Positions 1-7,568 of a stretch of 19,436 bases of DNA are shown piece by piece. Numbering within the stretch: position 1 is the first letter of the stretch; each line of letters begins with the position of its first letter. The stretch is from an uncultured Verrucomicrobiota bacterium (GTDB lineage: Bacteria; Verrucomicrobiota; Kiritimatiellia; RFP12; UBA1067). The notes below the pieces were generated by a model. That model was not told the origin of the DNA and searched no databases. It saw only the letters and a list, made by a program, of their open reading frames with translations. Both the position numbers and the translations under genes were made by a program. The stretch is taken from the NCBI GenBank assembly GCA_945613785.1, contig CALZAJ010000010.1:1-19436 (forward strand), given 5' to 3'.

Positions 1-897
1 GTTCAGACCGCACACCGCCGCTCGCCTTATGTGGGTGCGCTCTGTGCGGACGCTCGGACAGGCCGCATCCTCATCTCCGACAACGCCGGCGCCGAGGCCT
101 ATCCGGCCAGCCTAACGAAGCTGATGACGCTCTTGCTTGTCCTTGAGGACGTCCGAGCGGGACGCTACACGCTTGACACGATGGCCACGGCGACGCCTGA
201 CGTCAATCGCTGTGAAGCGAGCTGGGTCGGCATTAAGGTCGGCGAGAAGATGTCCATTCGAGACCTCTGCTACTCGCTGATGGTGGAGAGCGCGAATGAC
301 GCAGCCATTGTACTGGCGGTCCATTCGGCCGGGTCCTTCGATGCGTTTGTCCGTCGGATGAACGAGCGGGCCCTGGAGCTTGGCATGCGCAAGACGCATT
401 ATTACAATCCGAACGGATTGCCTCCCAATGCGTCCAAGCGCTATTCCTGGAAGAACTTCAACGTGACGACCGCGTTTGATCAGCTGCAGCTGGCGCTGGC
501 CCTGTTGCGTCTTCCCGAAGTGGTGACCTTCACGTCCGTGAAGACCTGCGACCTCATCAAGACGCCTGGCGGTCTCCGCGTCAATGTCACGCGGCGCGTC
601 AATGAGCCGGTCGTACAGACGAGGCTGAGGCCGGGCGAGAGTATCGTCAAGCAGCTCTGCAACCACAACAACGTGATGGTGAAGGACAAGCAGAAGATTT
701 TCAATCCTGACGGCACGGAGGCGGTGGATGGCATGAAGACGGGTTACATCAATGCCGGCGGTTCCTCGATCATCATCACAGGGACGCGTCGTGGCGAGCG
801 CGCGGTAGCGATTGTGTTGGGGTCGTCCTCTTCGAAGGAGCGTGACGAGCACGCCTCGCGACTGATTTCGGACGCCTTGGGCGCCTTGGCCTGGTAA
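1..897 (+). CDS. D-alanyl-D-alanine carboxypeptidase (peptidase S11), 5'-truncated by window edge
   Basis: Penicillin-binding-protein-type serine D,D-carboxypeptidase that trims the terminal D-Ala of peptidoglycan stem peptides in the periplasm. The reading frame is open from base 1, and codons before the GTG at 31 continue the family match (SPYVGALCADARTGRIL), so the true start and signal peptide lie outside the window. All three active-site motifs are visible: SLTK (nucleophile Ser at nt 109-111, inside PASLTKLMT), SAN (nt 289-297, inside VESANDAAIV) and KTG (inside DGMKTGYINAGG, about nt 736-744). The protein ends about 50 residues after KTG, so it lacks the C-terminal beta domain of PBP5-type enzymes and resembles shorter DacF/DacB-like forms. 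It converges on the nuclease gene with only 20 nt between the stops. The family is certain; which dac paralogue it is cannot be told. Confidence 0.93.
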   Translation, partial: VQTAHRRSPYVGALCADARTGRILISDNAGAEAYPASLTKLMTLLLVLEDVRAGRYTLDTMATATPDVNRCEASWVGIKVGEKMSIRDLCYSLMVESANDAAIVLAVHSAGSFDAFVRRMNERALELGMRKTHYYNPNGLPPNASKRYSWKNFNVTTAFDQLQLALALLRLPEVVTFTSVKTCDLIKTPGGLRVNVTRRVNEPVVQTRLRPGESIVKQLCNHNNVMVKDKQKIFNPDGTEAVDGMKTGYINAGGSSIIITGTRRGERAVAIVLGSSSSKERDEHASRLISDALGALAW

Positions 898-917
898 GGG
901 CCCGATCTCTCTCTTCC

Positions 918-1967
918 TCAGAGGAACCGCAGCGCGATTTGCTTGAAGATGTCGCTCTTGCGGATTGGCCAGAGGCGGGTTGGAAGTTCGGCTTCCAACG
1001 GATCCTGAATGAAACTCGGAAGGTCGGGCAGGAAGTCCAGACCCGTCAGGTCTTCGATTTCATCGATCGTCGCAAGGTAGCGTGTCGGCCAGGCGCTCCA
1101 AGGGACATTTTGGTCGAAGATGACGGCCTGCACCCGAATGTCGAGGCCTTCTTGGGCGACAATGATCTGATAGAACTTTCGCGGCAGATCGATGTTGGTG
1201 CCGCTCAGCGTCTCATGATTGGGACTCGGGATGCAGCCGACGATGACCCAGATCTCGCCCCAACGGGCGGTCCAGAGCTCAGCGATGCGATGTTCGACGT
1301 CACGCCAGACGCCGCGGTTGAGCGAGGGGCTCTGCGGCGCGATGTTGCTCATCAGGAAGGTGGCGCGCTGCTGGGCCTCGCCGAAGCGTGAGGCGATGGC
1401 GAAGTTGGGCGCCATGTGTCCGCGATCGTAGCCGCTCTTGGTGTAGTCGCCGGGAAGCGGGGCCCGGTCGGCGGAACTGTCGCGGGAGAAGTTCGGACGC
1501 TCACCAGGATCAAATCGACTGGCGGCGGGAACGTGGTAGGCGACCCAGACGGGATGGCGCAGTTTCGGGGACCACCCGACTTGGAACTCGCCGCGGTCGA
1601 GGATGACGATGTCATCGGGGGCCGGGGCGGACGTCCTGACGGGGGCACCTGCAAAAAGCGTCTGCCCCGTCGGGGCCTCTTCGTCATAGGTATAGACGAC
1701 ATCGCGCCCGGTCAGTCCCAGGGCGTCCGTCAGGTCACCCAAGGGATTGCCGAAGAAATAGAGAGGCCCGGTGATGATGCCGGGCCAATTGTCCTCGCGG
1801 GTGGCGAGCCACCGACGAGGATGATGGACGAACCAAACGCCGAGGATTCCCCAAGCGGTCAGAAAGGCAGAGAGTCCGAGCGCGCCGAAAAGGGCAATCC
1901 TCCGCTTGGCGGAGCCCCTTTTCCCCTTGCGACCCTTTTTCTCGCTGCGTTTCTTCTTCTTGCTCAT
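918..1967 (-). CDS. Membrane-anchored DNA/RNA non-specific endonuclease (NUC/EndA family)
   Basis: 349 aa. The N-terminus is very Lys/Arg-rich (residues 1-23), followed by one hydrophobic segment (about 24-47), so the enzyme is probably anchored with its catalytic domain outside the cytoplasm. The beta-beta-alpha-metal signature DRGHMAP is at residues 181-187. His184 is the expected general base, and the downstream SNIAPQSPSLNRGVW (about 207-221) carries the conserved Asn that binds Mg2+ in NucA/EndA enzymes. The expected activity is cleavage of single- or double-stranded DNA and RNA. The ATG overlaps the stop of the zinc-ribbon gene as ATGA, so translation is coupled. It is the last gene of the nagB unit. 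Possible roles are nutrient scavenging or uptake processing; there is no immunity-protein gene beside it that would suggest a toxin. Confidence 0.9.
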   Translation of the reverse strand: MSKKKKRSEKKGRKGKRGSAKRRIALFGALGLSAFLTAWGILGVWFVHHPRRWLATREDNWPGIITGPLYFFGNPLGDLTDALGLTGRDVVYTYDEEAPTGQTLFAGAPVRTSAPAPDDIVILDRGEFQVGWSPKLRHPVWVAYHVPAASRFDPGERPNFSRDSSADRAPLPGDYTKSGYDRGHMAPNFAIASRFGEAQQRATFLMSNIAPQSPSLNRGVWRDVEHRIAELWTARWGEIWVIVGCIPSPNHETLSGTNIDLPRKFYQIIVAQEGLDIRVQAVIFDQNVPWSAWPTRYLATIDEIEDLTGLDFLPDLPSFIQDPLEAELPTRLWPIRKSDIFKQIALRFL

Positions 1968-2197
1968 AGATCTCCGAGCTCAATGCGGATGGTCCGGCTC
2001 TTGAGCGCCTGGGTGCGGCTGCGGGAGTCATCTCCCGCGCCGTGCCGGACGACGCCGTCCTCCTGATTGGCCTCAGGGACCGTAAGCTTGGCACCGCACG
2101 CGGGGCATTCGGTCTCGAGACCGATCATGTCCAGGGACGCCTCGATTTCCGTGCTGCATGAAGGGCAGAGGAAGCTGGTGAATCCTTCGTCTTTCAT
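1964..2197 (-). CDS. Small zinc-ribbon protein
   Basis: 77 aa. Residues 9-42 form a four-cysteine zinc ribbon, FLCPSCSTEIEASLD...CPACGAKLTVP, the pattern of short MJ0042/FmdB-like ribbons common in PVC bacteria. The C-terminal half is charged and looks disordered. It starts one base after the nagB stop region (nagB ends at 2199, this ATG is at 2197) and ends in an ATGA overlap with the nuclease gene, so it sits in the middle of a compact operon. Its function is unknown; a nucleic-acid-binding or regulatory adaptor role is only a guess. Confidence 0.8.
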   Translation of the reverse strand: MKDEGFTSFLCPSCSTEIEASLDMIGLETECPACGAKLTVPEANQEDGVVRHGAGDDSRSRTQALKSRTIRIELGDL

Positions 2198-2198
2198 A

Positions 2199-2978
2199 TC
2201 AGAGTCCGAGCTTGGTCGCGCTGCGCCACGCGTAGTACTTCTTGAGCTTGAGCTTCTTCGCGGCGGCTTCGTCGCAGAAGATCCAGCAGTCGTTGTGGGC
2301 CTGAAGGGCCGACGCCGTGCAGAACTGGCTCATCGGGCCTTCGACGCAGCCCTTGAGCGCATCCTGCTTGTTCTCGCCGAAGGCGAGGAGGATGATCTTC
2401 TTGGCTTCGCAGATCGTGCCGACGCCCATTGAGAGCGCGCGGGTCGGGACCTTGCTCATGTCGCCGCCGAAGAAGAGACGGGCGTTGTCCTTGATCGTCG
2501 AGGGCGTGAGGTAGACGACCGACGTGCGCGAGGCGAGCGAGGTGCCCGGCTCGTTGAACGCGATGTGTCCGTCAGAACCAATGCCGAGCACCTGGATGTC
2601 GATGCCGCCGGCTTTCTTGATCTGGGCTTCGTACGCCTTGCATTCCTTCTCGGGATCCTTGGCGAGGCCGTTGAGAACGTGCGTGTTCTTGATCTGGATG
2701 TCGATCTTCTTGAACAGGTTCTCGTTCATGAAGTAGCGGTAGCTCTGGTCGTGCGTGCCCGCGAGACCATAATATTCGTCGAGGTTCCAGCTCTTGACCT
2801 GCTTGTAGGAGACCTTCTTGGCCTTGACGGCCTTGGCCATCTCATCATACATGCCGACGGGCGTGGAGCCCGTGGCGAGGCCGAGCACAAGTTTCGGATT
2901 CTTCTTGACGGCGGCGGTGATCATGTCAGCCGCGAGCTTCGCTGCTTCGGCCTTGTTCTTGCAGATGACGACTTCCAT
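2199..2978 (-). CDS. nagB: Glucosamine-6-phosphate deaminase
   Basis: 259 aa, close to the usual length of about 260. It converts glucosamine-6-phosphate to fructose-6-phosphate plus ammonia in the cytoplasm, feeding amino-sugar (cell-wall or chitin-derived) carbon into glycolysis. Visible motifs are the phosphate-binding loop LATGSTPVGMY (34-44), NLDEYYG (65-71, with the general-base Asp67), and GIGSDGHIAFNEPGT (132-146) holding the Asp136/His138/Glu143 catalytic set. The end WRSATKLGL is also typical-looking. A purine-rich AAAAGGGG lies upstream of the ATG. It leads an operon with the zinc-ribbon and nuclease genes and has its own promoter about 55 nt upstream. No nagA is adjacent. Confidence 0.96.
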   Translation of the reverse strand: MEVVICKNKAEAAKLAADMITAAVKKNPKLVLGLATGSTPVGMYDEMAKAVKAKKVSYKQVKSWNLDEYYGLAGTHDQSYRYFMNENLFKKIDIQIKNTHVLNGLAKDPEKECKAYEAQIKKAGGIDIQVLGIGSDGHIAFNEPGTSLASRTSVVYLTPSTIKDNARLFFGGDMSKVPTRALSMGVGTICEAKKIILLAFGENKQDALKGCVEGPMSQFCTASALQAHNDCWIFCDEAAAKKLKLKKYYAWRSATKLGL

Positions 2979-3032
2979 TTTGTTTATTACCCCTTTTGAT
3001 AGGATTTGATAGAATTCGCGTGTTATAGTTAG

Positions 3033-3061
3033 ATTATACTCTCTGCGTCAGTCAATGTAAA
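3033..3061 (-). promoter_or_regulatory. Sigma70-like promoter for the nagB operon
   Basis: On the minus strand, a -35 box TTTACA (3061-3056, 5 of 6 consensus bases), a 17-nt spacer and a perfect -10 box TATAAT (3038-3033). The predicted start near 3026 gives a leader of about 48 nt before the nagB ATG at 2978. The -35 box overlaps the last codons of the RodZ-like gene (stop at 3048), so nagB can be expressed independently of, or in addition to, read-through from the ftsH-ftsK unit. Confidence 0.75.
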
Positions 3062-3923
3062 GAGGCGCGATCGTGCGCGGTGTGCGCGGCGCCGCGGGCT
3101 GGGTCGCCGTCGGCTGGTCTCCCTTGGCGGGCGGCGTTTTACGCGACTCGGTCTGCACCTCCGTCTCTGTCCGTTCCGTCGCCGGGACAGTCATGGTCGC
3201 GCGATAGAGGGCGCGAACGCCGGCGAGCAAGAGCCAGAGAATGACGAATGCGCCGACGGCCAGCACGAGCAGACGCCACACGGCCGGCGGAATGTTGATC
3301 TTGAAGGAGGGAAGCCGTCTCGGCTCGTCGTCAATCGGCATCGGTGCGGCGTAGCGGGAGGGACCGCGCGTCACGGGCCTTTCGGGCTCGGGCAGCGGAC
3401 TCGGCTCGGGCTGGTCGTAGGAACGGCGAGGCTCGGTTGCCGCGGCAGCGGGTTCGTAGTTGAAGGAGAAGAGAGTGTCGTCCGCGGGTTTCGGCGGTTG
3501 GGGGGGCGTCATAACGGGTTCTTCGACGACCGGCGCGGGTGCGGGTTCAGGCGCGGGTGCGGGTTCAGGCGCGGGTGAGGGTTCGGGCGCGGGTGCGGGT
3601 TCAGACGCGGGTGCGGGTTCAGGCGCGGGTGCGGGTTCGGGCGCGGGTGCATCTGCCGGTTCACGCATGCGGATGGTCGCCGGACGGTTGCCGTTGAAGA
3701 TCTCCATGAACTCGTTGACGAGAGGCTTCGCCTCGATGCCGACGGCTTCGCAGTAGAGCTTGACGAAGCCGCGTCCGTAGATCGGGGCGGCGATCTTCGA
3801 AAAGTTCTCGTTCTCGAGGTCTGCGAGCATCTGCTCCATCACGTGCGTCGACTGGGCGATGTCCTTGAGCGTGAGTCCCTTGGCCTCGCGCGCCTTGCGC
3901 AGCGTGTATCCGAATTCGATCAT
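3048..3923 (-). CDS. RodZ-like membrane protein with N-terminal HTH (HTH_25)
   Basis: 291 aa from the ATG at 3923, which overlaps the ftsK stop as ATGA. The frame runs open further upstream but only inside ftsK. Residues 4-75 are an Xre-like helix-turn-helix of the RodZ kind (GYTLRKAREAKGLTLKDIAQ, then the characteristic IYGRGFVKLYCEAVGI). Residues 90-132 are a Pro/Ala/Glu repeat, 133-210 is a Pro-rich linker, 214-240 is one transmembrane helix, and about 50 residues follow outside the membrane. RodZ links MreB filaments to the elongasome in other bacteria. The usual RodZ periplasmic beta domain (DUF4115) appears to be absent, because the C-terminal tail is short and low-complexity. The position behind ftsK supports a role in cell envelope or division. 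The assignment to the RodZ family is good; the exact function is inferred. Confidence 0.82.
   Translation of the reverse strand: MIEFGYTLRKAREAKGLTLKDIAQSTHVMEQMLADLENENFSKIAAPIYGRGFVKLYCEAVGIEAKPLVNEFMEIFNGNRPATIRMREPADAPAPEPAPAPEPAPASEPAPAPEPSPAPEPAPAPEPAPAPVVEEPVMTPPQPPKPADDTLFSFNYEPAAAATEPRRSYDQPEPSPLPEPERPVTRGPSRYAAPMPIDDEPRRLPSFKINIPPAVWRLLVLAVGAFVILWLLLAGVRALYRATMTVPATERTETEVQTESRKTPPAKGDQPTATQPAAPRTPRTIAPLYID
3532..3650 (-). repeat. 18-bp coding minisatellite (PAPAPE repeat) in the RodZ-like gene
   Basis: Six full copies and one partial copy of an 18-bp unit, consensus GGCGCGGGTGCGGGTTCA on the + strand, run head to tail from 3532. Copies differ by single substitutions (for example GAGGG for GCGGG in copy 3, GAC for GGC in copy 5). 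The length keeps the frame and encodes the Ala-Pro-Glu-Pro linker between the HTH and the membrane helix, so copy-number change would alter linker length without breaking the gene. Confidence 0.9.
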
Positions 3924-6514
3924 ACCTGTTCCTCCGTGTCGACGGCGAGTCCTTCGTCGTCGGTGGGTGCAGCGGTGTCGTTTACGGCATCGGCGGCACT
4001 TGCCGCGTCGCCTCCGTTGAAAATTGCGAGAAGCTGGTTCTGGTCCAGCAAGATCGTGCGCGGACCCGCTCCGCTCTGGGGCGCGATGACGCCTGCGTCC
4101 TCGAGCTTGTCGCAGAGCTTGGCCGCATGGTTGTAGCCGATGCCGAGGCGACGCTGGAAGTGCGAGACGGACGCGCGGTTCGTGTTGATGATGCACTCGA
4201 GCGCGCGCTTGAAGAGGTCCGCATCCTCGCTCGCCTTGACCATCTCGCGGCTGCTCGGGACGTCGGCGGATTCCTCGGGCTTCTGCTGGTTGTCGGGGTC
4301 GTCCTCGTTGGAGGCGAAGGGGTCCTCGATGCCCGCTTCCTTGACGCGGCCGAGCTTCGTCGCGAACTTCTCGTCGAACTCGACAGTCGAGTGCTCTTCG
4401 ATGAACGCGGTGACGTTCTGAATCTCCTCGTCGCTGATCCAGGCGCCTTGCGCGCGGATGAGGAGTCCGTCCTTGCCGCGGAAGAGCATGTCGCCGCGGC
4501 CGATCAGGTTTTCCGCACCGGTATCGTCGAGAATCGTGCGCGAGTCGACGGAGGAAGCCGTCTTGAAGGCGACGCGGCCCGGAATGTTGGCCTTGATCGC
4601 GCCGGTGATGATCTTCGCGTCCGGACGCTGTGTCGCGAGGATGAGGTGGATGCCCGCCGCGCGCGCCTTCTGGGTGATACGCTGGATGTCGGGATTCACT
4701 TCCTTGCCGCACTGACCGATGAGGTCGGCCGCTTCGTCGATGATGATGACGATGTAAGGGACGGTCCTGGGCATGTCGTTGCCGACCTCGGTGTCCTGTC
4801 CGAACATATCCGTCTGCGTGAAGCTCTTGCGGTGGTTGAAGTCGTAGATGTTCCTGACCTTCGCGCGGGCGAAGAGCTTCAGACGCTTCTCCATTTCCGC
4901 GACGGCCCAGTGGAGCGAGAAGACGACCTTGCGGTTGTCGGTGATGACAGGGACCAGCAGGTGCGGGATGTTCGAGTAGGGCGTGAATTCGACGCACTTG
5001 GGGTCGACCATGATCAGCTTGAGCTGCTCGGGCGTGCGCGTCATCAGCAGGCCGCTGATGAGCGAGTTGAGGCACACCGACTTGCCCTGGCCGGTCGCAC
5101 CGGCGACGAGCATATGCGGCATCGTCGCGAGGTCGGCCACGAGTTCCTTGCCGTCCGCGCGCTTGCCGAACAGGAGCGGCAGTTCGGCCTTCGCGTTTCT
5201 CCAGGCGTCGGATTCGAAAATCTCGCGGAAGGTGATGCCGGCGGGCTTCACGTTCGGCACCTCGATGCCGATCGCCTCTTCTCCGGGAATCGGGGCCTCG
5301 ATACGGAGGGACTTCGCGTGGAGCGCGCCCTTGAGGTTGTCCTGGAGACCGGTCACCGTCGCGTAGCGTGTGCCGGGGGCGAGCATGATCGCGTACTTGG
5401 TCACGACCGGACCCTGCACCGTGTAGCTCATCGTTGCGTCCACGCCGAAGAGCTTCAACGTGTCGATGAGACGCTGGCTCGTCGTGCCGACATCGCTGTG
5501 GTCGGCCGTCGAGGCCTTGCGCGGTGCGAGCAGGGAGACGGGCGGCAGGATGTACGGGCCCTTGTCGGCGACGGGCTCGGAGGCGGCGGACGCCGCGGCC
5601 GCGGGCTGGGCCTTCGGGGCCGGTGCCGGGACCATCGGTGCGGCGGTAGGCTGGGCGGGCGCCGCGGCACGGAGGCGGGCCGCTTCCTTCTCCTGACGGA
5701 GACGTTCCTTGGCGTCCTCGCGCTCCTGGCGGATGCGTTCCTTCTCGGCTTCGCGCTCCTGACGCGCGCGTTCCTTCTCGGCCCGCGCCTGCTCCTTCTC
5801 GACCCGCGCCTGTTCGCGGGCCGCTTCCTTCGCCCGCAGCGCGGCCAGGTAGGCCTCCTGCTGCTCGTCGTAGTTGTCGTCTCCCGGCTGGGGCTCGCGT
5901 ACGCCGTTCACGGACTTCACGGTCGCCCAGCGGTAGAGGGCGACGAAGAAGGCCAGGAGGTTCTCAAGGCCGATTGCTGCGACCAGCGAAACCGCCATCA
6001 CGATGCTGACGATGATCGAGGCGCCGAAGTTGGACAGGAGTTGGCAGAGCAACCGCGTCATGAGGAGATAGCCCAGCACGCCGCCCGCGTTAGAGAGGTT
6101 CAGGTGATCCTTGTCGAGGAGGACCTTGAGACCGGGCGCGTGCTCCTGCAACACCTGGACGAGGCAGGAGGCGCAGAGCAGGAACAGGAGGAACCAGAGC
6201 CACTTGCGGTTCGGACGGATTCGACGGCCCGCGACCAGCAGGATGCCGGAGAACAGGCAGACGACCGGCACGATCCAGATCGCCAGGCCGAAGAAGAGGT
6301 AGCCGTAGTATGCGAACCCGTCGCCCAGCGAGCCGATCCAGTTGCTGCTCGGCATCGGCGGCGAGGCGAGGCCGGTGATCGGCGAACGCCAGTCGTAGGT
6401 CAGCAAGGCGACGAGCGGGAAAAGGGCGGTCGGGAAGAGCAGCCAGCCGAAGAGGATCTTCTGGGCCGGCTGACGGGTCGAACGGTCGTCGGAATTGCGA
6501 TAGTCGTCGGTCAT
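3920..6514 (-). CDS. ftsK: FtsK/SpoIIIE-type DNA translocase
   Basis: 864 aa. The N-terminus has about four to five membrane helices (roughly 19-40, 70-96, 103-121, 143-161 and 165-192). These are followed by a charged Arg/Glu/Lys coiled coil (about 215-285), a Pro/Ala linker, and the alpha/beta motor domain with Walker A GATGQGKS (472-479) and Walker B VIIIDEAADLI (589-599). A C-terminal winged-helix gamma domain (about 765-825, containing NRASVSHFQRRLGIGYNHAAKL) in known FtsK proteins reads polar chromosome sequences. It should pump DNA through the closing septum and help resolve chromosome dimers. It lies between the YbbR-stub gene and the RodZ-like gene with ATGA overlaps at both ends. 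The long R/E-rich coiled coil in place of a mainly Pro/Gln linker is the only unusual point. Confidence 0.97.
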   Translation of the reverse strand: MTDDYRNSDDRSTRQPAQKILFGWLLFPTALFPLVALLTYDWRSPITGLASPPMPSSNWIGSLGDGFAYYGYLFFGLAIWIVPVVCLFSGILLVAGRRIRPNRKWLWFLLFLLCASCLVQVLQEHAPGLKVLLDKDHLNLSNAGGVLGYLLMTRLLCQLLSNFGASIIVSIVMAVSLVAAIGLENLLAFFVALYRWATVKSVNGVREPQPGDDNYDEQQEAYLAALRAKEAAREQARVEKEQARAEKERARQEREAEKERIRQEREDAKERLRQEKEAARLRAAAPAQPTAAPMVPAPAPKAQPAAAASAASEPVADKGPYILPPVSLLAPRKASTADHSDVGTTSQRLIDTLKLFGVDATMSYTVQGPVVTKYAIMLAPGTRYATVTGLQDNLKGALHAKSLRIEAPIPGEEAIGIEVPNVKPAGITFREIFESDAWRNAKAELPLLFGKRADGKELVADLATMPHMLVAGATGQGKSVCLNSLISGLLMTRTPEQLKLIMVDPKCVEFTPYSNIPHLLVPVITDNRKVVFSLHWAVAEMEKRLKLFARAKVRNIYDFNHRKSFTQTDMFGQDTEVGNDMPRTVPYIVIIIDEAADLIGQCGKEVNPDIQRITQKARAAGIHLILATQRPDAKIITGAIKANIPGRVAFKTASSVDSRTILDDTGAENLIGRGDMLFRGKDGLLIRAQGAWISDEEIQNVTAFIEEHSTVEFDEKFATKLGRVKEAGIEDPFASNEDDPDNQQKPEESADVPSSREMVKASEDADLFKRALECIINTNRASVSHFQRRLGIGYNHAAKLCDKLEDAGVIAPQSGAGPRTILLDQNQLLAIFNGGDAASAADAVNDTAAPTDDEGLAVDTEEQV

Positions 6515-6714
6515 TTTGTCGGAGTCGTCTGTAAGGCGTTCTGAACGGTCGTCACCGTGGCTTCGACGTCGCGCGAGCGCCAGTCGTTCGACGGTTTCAT
6601 GGTATGGTAGATGATCAGGGCGAGGGCGAGCGACAGAACCTTCAGCCTGAAGTTGTGGGTGACGAGGCGCGTCATCCGCTCGAAGAGACTCGAATCGCCG
6701 GTTTCCTGTTTCAT
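6511..6714 (-). CDS. Small membrane protein resembling the N-terminal anchor of YbbR/CdaR
   Basis: 67 aa, starting at the ATG at 6714, which overlaps the cdaA stop as ATGA; the reading frame extends upstream only as a shadow of cdaA. The stretch THNFRLKVLSLALALIIYH (about 19-37) matches the N-terminal pattern of YbbR/CdaR proteins (short basic lead, N-x-x-L-K-x-L-S-L-x-x-A, one membrane helix). CdaR is the membrane partner of the diadenylate cyclase CdaA in Firmicutes and is normally encoded right behind it, as here. The YbbR repeats are missing: only about 30 residues follow the helix. It ends in an ATGA overlap with ftsK. It could be a minimal CdaR or a degenerate remnant. The coupling on both sides argues that it is translated. 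Confidence 0.75.
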   Translation of the reverse strand: MKQETGDSSLFERMTRLVTHNFRLKVLSLALALIIYHTMKPSNDWRSRDVEATVTTVQNALQTTPTK

Positions 6715-7568
6715 CGTGTGCCTCCCTTCGAGAGCTTCGCCAGCAGGTTCTTCAGCGGCAGTTTCATGAGTCCGAACATGCCGGCCTCGCGGGAGTCCTG
6801 CGGCATCGCGTTGGAGATCCATCGCAGAAGGGGACCCTCGATGCCCTCGCCCTCGTAGCGGGAGATCTTGCCGTTGTGGGCGATGGAAATCGCGCCCGAC
6901 TCCTCCGAGACGACGGCCACCAACGCGTCCGTCTCCTCGGAGAGTCCGACCGCCGCACGATGGCGCATGCCGTGTTCGATGAGGTCCGGGTTGTTGGAGA
7001 CGGGGAAGATGCAGTGGGCGGACGAGATGCGCCCGTCCCGCATGACCATGCCGCCGTCATGCAACGGCAGCGGCGGCGTGAAGATGCTGCGGACGAGTTC
7101 CCGCGTGAAGATCGCGTCCGTCGTCACGCCCGTCCGCTCGTAGCTGCGGAGCGAGATGCCGCGTTCGAAGGCGACCAAGGCGCCCATCCGCTCCTTGGAC
7201 AGCGCCATCAGCGTCTCCACGATGTACTCGGGCGTCGCCGCGCCGTCGGCCTTGTGCTTGGGCTTGTCGAAGTAGCCGAAGGCACCGACCGTCATGAGAA
7301 TGCGGCGGATCTCGGGCTGGAAGATCACGACCGTCGAGACCGCGATGTACATCAACAGCACCTGGACGATGCGTGTGAGCACGTCGAAGTGGAAGAGGTA
7401 CGAGAACGCGATCAGCAGGGCCGCGAGAATGCCGATGCCCGACAGGGCCTGGCCGAAACGGGAACCGCGCGCGCCTTTGAGGATCGCGTAGATGACGAGG
7501 TAGAGGATCGCGACCTGGAAGATCGCAGAGAAGGGAATCGAATCGTAGATGGCCGAGAGATGGTTCAT
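6711..7568 (-). CDS. cdaA: Diadenylate cyclase (c-di-AMP synthase), CdaA type
   Basis: 285 aa. Three N-terminal membrane helices (about 13-31, 41-60 and 66-84) precede a cytoplasmic DAC domain (about 95-250) that joins two ATP into cyclic di-AMP. RHR is present at 202-204 in MRHRAAVGLSEETDA, and the SEESG element follows at 221-225. The usual DGA catalytic motif reads DGG here (171-173, in PLHDGGMVM): Asp and the first Gly are kept, Ala is replaced. The gene overlaps ftsH upstream and the YbbR-stub downstream (both ATGA). c-di-AMP controls potassium and osmotic balance and cell-wall integrity in other phyla, which fits its envelope/division neighbours. Confidence 0.94.
   Translation of the reverse strand: MNHLSAIYDSIPFSAIFQVAILYLVIYAILKGARGSRFGQALSGIGILAALLIAFSYLFHFDVLTRIVQVLLMYIAVSTVVIFQPEIRRILMTVGAFGYFDKPKHKADGAATPEYIVETLMALSKERMGALVAFERGISLRSYERTGVTTDAIFTRELVRSIFTPPLPLHDGGMVMRDGRISSAHCIFPVSNNPDLIEHGMRHRAAVGLSEETDALVAVVSEESGAISIAHNGKISRYEGEGIEGPLLRWISNAMPQDSREAGMFGLMKLPLKNLLAKLSKGGTR

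Noticed and set aside
909..925. Possible bidirectional terminator hairpin TTCCTCAGAGGAA between the convergent carboxypeptidase and nuclease genes
   Set aside because: Only a 5-bp stem with a 3-nt loop, inside the end of the nuclease coding region, and no T-tract.
3924..5075. Upstream extension of the RodZ-like frame to 675 codons
   Set aside because: The extension is an Arg/His/Gln-rich shadow inside ftsK; the protein family starts at the ATG at 3923, which overlaps the ftsK stop as ATGA.
4127..6544. 805-codon open frame on the + strand, antisense to ftsK
   Set aside because: It is a shadow of ftsK caused by high GC at codon third positions; the translation is Arg/Asp/Val-rich low complexity with no family signature.
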